Source of the DNA: Verrucomicrobiota bacterium
Lineage (GTDB): Bacteria > Verrucomicrobiota > Verrucomicrobiia > Chthoniobacterales > UBA10450
Length of the DNA: 63,267 nucleotides
Direction: 5' to 3'
Assembly (NCBI GenBank): GCA_003218475.1
Contig: QHNR01000044.1
Location: forward strand, 1 to 63,267
The notes under the pieces: generated by a model
What the model saw: only the letters and a program-made list of their open reading frames with translations
Databases searched by the model: none
Told to the model about the DNA's origin: nothing
In this document: positions 61,034 to 63,267 of the stretch, piece by piece
Position numbering within the stretch: the stretch's first letter is position 1
How the letters are laid out: the number at the start of each line of letters is the position of its first letter
Program-made: the position numbers and the translations under genes

Positions 61034-61097
61034 AGATCGGCCTTTATTGACTCAAACGTGTCGCCGAGCGCAAGCTTTCAATTCAAGAAATGACGCC

Positions 61098-61166
61098 TCC
61101 CCTTGGCTCGCCGTAGCCTTGGCGAAGGCGGCAGCCGTCAAGTCTGATTCGACGGCTGCCCAAGCC
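61098..61166. repeat. palindrome with CCGTAGCCTTGGCGAAGGCGG module and GGCAGCCGTC hairpin
   Basis: GGCTCGCCGTAGCCTTGGCG, GAAGGCGG, then a perfect stem GGCAGCCGTC (61130-61139) / GACGGCTGCC (61151-61160). The CTTCGCC/GGCGAAG module is shared with 27954-28025 and 29862-29940. Confidence 0.8.
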
Positions 61167-61226
61167 GTCGCTCCTTGATCCGCCGCTGTCCCTTGACTAG
61201 CTGGCTATGCGCTCGAAAACTGAGGC

Positions 61227-61763
61227 ATGAATATGAAAAACATCGTCTTGTCAGCATTCCTTGCTCTTGGCACGTTGAGCTTGATGGCAGCGGAGTCTCA
61301 ACAGCAACCGGAGGTCGGCAAGGCCGCGCCCGATTTCAGTCTCACGACCGGCGATGGGTCGCAGGTAAGCCTGAAAGATTATCGCGGCAAATGGGTCGTG
61401 CTTTATTTTTACCCGAAAGATTTCACCAGCGGTTGCACGATGGAGGCGCACAATTTTCAGCGCGATCTCGCCAAGTACGAAAGCGCCGACGCAGTCATTC
61501 TTGGCGTGAGCGTGGATACCGCGCAATCGCACAAGGATTTTTGCGCGAAGGAAGGACTCAATTTCAAATTGCTGGCTGATCCAGACGCCAAGGTCTCGAC
61601 CGAATACGGATCAGTAATGGATTACAAAGGGAGCAAGCTCGCCGCGCGGAACACGTTCATCATTAACCCGAAAGGCGAAGTCGCGAAGGTCTACACCGGA
61701 GTGAAACCGGCCGAGCACAGCGAGCAAGTCCTCAAAGATTTGGACGAACTTAAAAAGAGTTAG
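61227..61763 (+). CDS. exported peroxiredoxin (BCP/PrxQ type)
   Basis: 178 aa with a signal peptide (IVLSAFLALGTLSLMAAES). Thioredoxin-like fold: KAAPDFSLTTGDGSQVSLKDYRGKWVVLYFYPKDFTSGCTMEAHNF (peroxidatic Cys in the SGCT motif near 72), GVSVDTAQSHKDFCAKEGL with a second Cys about 35 residues on, and NTFIINPKGEVAKVY. It reduces hydroperoxides in the periplasm, recycled by a thioredoxin-like donor. Export is unusual for BCP, which is usually cytoplasmic. The DUF1059 gene follows 16 bases later. Confidence 0.9.
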   Translation: MNMKNIVLSAFLALGTLSLMAAESQQQPEVGKAAPDFSLTTGDGSQVSLKDYRGKWVVLYFYPKDFTSGCTMEAHNFQRDLAKYESADAVILGVSVDTAQSHKDFCAKEGLNFKLLADPDAKVSTEYGSVMDYKGSKLAARNTFIINPKGEVAKVYTGVKPAEHSEQVLKDLDELKKS

Positions 61764-61779
61764 TTGAACCGAAGTTACT

Positions 61780-61971
61780 ATGGCAGCTCAAAGAAAATCG
61801 ATCGATTGCAGAGATTATCCGAGCGAGAAAAATTGCTCGCTCAAGATTTCCGGCACGGAAGAGGAAGTGCTCGATGCGGCAACGCAGCACGCCGTCTCAG
61901 CGCATGGGCATGAGGAGACGCCGGAATTGCGTGAGCAGCTTCGCTCGATGCTCAAAGACTCGAAAGATTAA
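61780..61971 (+). CDS. DUF1059 small protein
   Basis: 63 aa. The whole family pattern is present: KSIDCRDYPSEKNCSLKISGTEEEVLDAATQHAVSAHGHEETPELREQLRSMLKD. Two cysteines (near 10 and 19) and the final TPELREQ...SML helix are conserved. Function unknown. It follows the peroxiredoxin after 16 bases and is probably co-transcribed. A second, decayed copy of its 3' half follows. Confidence 0.9.
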   Translation: MAAQRKSIDCRDYPSEKNCSLKISGTEEEVLDAATQHAVSAHGHEETPELREQLRSMLKDSKD

Positions 61972-62115
61972 AGGTCGCCGCACAAAGCAACGACATGGTT
62001 GAAGCGGATTCTCCGGCCGTCAAATGTGACTTCAGCACCGAGAAGCGACCAGAGTAGAAATTAGCCGGACCTGCGTGACCAGATCAAATCGATGCTCAAA
62101 AATGAGGCTGATTAA
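61972..62115 (+). pseudogene. DUF1059 3'-end remnant
   Basis: CCGGACCTGCGTGACCAG and ATCAAATCGATGCTCAAAAA (62062-62114) translate as PDLRDQIKSMLKNEAD plus stop, matching the end of the preceding protein, and both copies are followed by AAGTCGCCGC / AGGTCGCCGC. The upstream part of the copy is not readable, so this is the relic of a tandem duplication. Confidence 0.6.
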
Positions 62116-62140
62116 AAGTCGCCGCGCTGAAGATCGTCGC

Positions 62141-63040
62141 TTAGCGGCGAGCTCCGCTTTTCATTCGGCGCACCTGCACTTGCGCTTCGGTTTCCAATTC
62201 GGCGAGCAATTGCTTTGAAATATTCGGAAGTTGGCCTAACCACGACGCGCCCACAACGACCGGGGAAAAATCCGGCAACTCCAAAACACGCACGTCTTGG
62301 GCTGGCTTGAACCCTGGAACTGCTACAGCCAGGCCGATTCCATAACCGCCCGCGACGTAACGCTCGATCAAACGAGCCGAGTTGACCTCAATTCCGCAAA
62401 ACCATTCCACTTCAATCCGCTCAAGACCGCGCTGAAAGGAAGCGTGGATTGGATGAGTTCGCGGGAGACTGATCAGCGTTTCTTCAATCTTATCGCGTTT
62501 CCACAGCTCTTCTGCACGTCCGAGCCTGGACTTTCTGTGGACGAGCAGAATCAACGGCAGCTCGAGTACCGGTCGAACCTGAATCCCAGCGCGCGATTTT
62601 TTCTCGACGAGGGTAATCGCAAGATCGACGTCTCGGGACAAGAGTAATCTCTCGGCTTCGGAGCGCGCCGCTTCGTGCAGATAAAGGCGAAACTCGGGAA
62701 ATTTCGTCCGAAGCTTCTGCAGCAACTCGGGGATATAATCCTGCAACACGATCGAGGGCGCGGCAATGCGCAATTGCGGCGATCTGTTCTGACGGAGCTT
62801 TTCGCCAACGATCTCGACGTTGTCGAAGAACGGCTTAATAAACTCGAACAGTTCGATGCCTGCAGGCGAAAGTGCGAATGGTCGTCGCTGAAACAGCTTC
62901 GTGCCAAGAGACTCCTCGAGTTTGGCGATCTGTCCGCTCACTGCAGGTTGCTGGATGCCGTAAGGGATGTTGCGTACTGCGGCTGCGATTCCGCCGTGTT
63001 TTGCGACGAAATAAAACAACTCCAGGTGATGAATGTTCAT
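62141..63040 (-). CDS. LysR-family transcriptional regulator
   Basis: 299 aa from ATG at 63040 (MNIHHLELFYFVAKHGGIAAAV). The winged-helix DNA-binding domain spans residues 1-60 (GIQQPAVSGQIAKLEESLGTKLFQRRPFALSPAG) and the periplasmic-binding-like effector domain follows from LRIAAPSIVLQDYIPELLQKL. Such proteins usually act on a divergent gene or themselves; the divergent neighbour here is a partial membrane protein at 63148. The effector is unknown. Confidence 0.93.
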   Translation of the reverse strand: MNIHHLELFYFVAKHGGIAAAVRNIPYGIQQPAVSGQIAKLEESLGTKLFQRRPFALSPAGIELFEFIKPFFDNVEIVGEKLRQNRSPQLRIAAPSIVLQDYIPELLQKLRTKFPEFRLYLHEAARSEAERLLLSRDVDLAITLVEKKSRAGIQVRPVLELPLILLVHRKSRLGRAEELWKRDKIEETLISLPRTHPIHASFQRGLERIEVEWFCGIEVNSARLIERYVAGGYGIGLAVAVPGFKPAQDVRVLELPDFSPVVVGASWLGQLPNISKQLLAELETEAQVQVRRMKSGARR

Positions 63041-63147
63041 GATCGAAAGCGTTGATGAAATCCGCAATTTTTATCAATTAACATCTGCCACGCAAAGCAG
63101 TTATCCTCTCCGGCAAGGCCAAATATTGGGTCAAACCTAACCAACAA

Positions 63148-63267
63148 ATGGAACTCCTGATCCTCCTTACTATCGGTTTGTTGATTGCGATTTGCGTCTT
63201 GCCGTTTGTCGCGCTTGCCAAAGCAAACACCGCGAAGCGTGCCCTCGACGACTTAGCTGCGCGATTG
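63148..63267 (+). CDS. membrane protein, 3'-truncated
   Basis: Forty codons are in the window: ELLILLTIGLLIAICVLPFVALAKANTAKRALDDLAARL, a transmembrane helix followed by a charged helix that runs off the edge. The pattern (one helix, then ANTAKRALDDL coiled-coil-like) resembles the N-terminus of DUF2339 multi-pass proteins, but too little is visible to be sure. It is divergent from the LysR gene, 107 bases away. Confidence 0.55.
   Translation, partial: MELLILLTIGLLIAICVLPFVALAKANTAKRALDDLAARL

Overview
The window reads as chromosome of an uncultured soil Verrucomicrobiota, most likely Chthoniobacterales (Udaeobacter-like). This is inferred from gene content (system II cytochrome c maturation with ResB and CcsA, Lon with Hsp20, HflKC, DUF5069, DUF3667, a serpin, a sulfatase and sulfotransferases) and from the very dense palindromic repeats, not from any marker search. 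It is mostly housekeeping sequence, with no prophage, no large insertion sequence and no CRISPR array.

Layout. 1-9 kb: a truncated unknown gene, a secreted D-aminoacylase-like amidohydrolase, hsp20-lon, a DUF1353 lipoprotein and resB. 9-18 kb: a gutted alpha/beta hydrolase, a DUF883-like protein, a macrodomain protein, pdxH, a cysteine desulfurase, hisC, mnmE, pyrD and a methyltransferase. 18-21 kb: an ECF sigma / anti-sigma / Spy-like operon divergent from a second Spy-like gene, with a GIY-YIG nuclease gene between them inside an inverted repeat. 21-32.6 kb: ggt, a beta-lactamase/hydrolase fusion, a yycJ-like gene, ccsA, a PTS IIA, DUF2270, mazG and secG. 32.7-38.5 kb: decayed lipid kinase, GNAT and TolB-like genes among osmC, DUF5069, an amino acid permease and DUF3667. 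38.5-51.6 kb: alaS, recA, two hsp20, a stand-alone 5'-3' exonuclease, nadC-birA, an AhbA/AhbB-like protein, hemolysin III, a third Spy-like gene and a HAD hydrolase. 51.6-56.7 kb: tRNA-Lys followed by a broken GIY-YIG gene and a tRNA remnant, then three sulfotransferases, a putative glycosyltransferase and a frameshifted sulfatase. 56.8-63.3 kb: serpin, DUF488, hflKC, peroxiredoxin, DUF1059, LysR and a partial membrane protein.

Three signals stand out. (1) Palindromic repeats sit in frame inside conserved genes (ccsA, alaS, the sulfatase, probably resB) and supply start codons or C-terminal codons to others (mazG), resembling Rickettsia palindromic elements. (2) Two tiny GIY-YIG nuclease genes lie inside what look like minimal mobile units, one bounded by an inverted repeat that recurs without the gene at two other sites, the other between tRNA-Lys and a duplicated tRNA 3' part. 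(3) The ECF operon and the divergent Spy-like gene share TTGTAACC-N16-GGTCA, a likely autoregulated ECF promoter. Several genes are broken by single-base shifts, so either real decay or assembly error must be considered.
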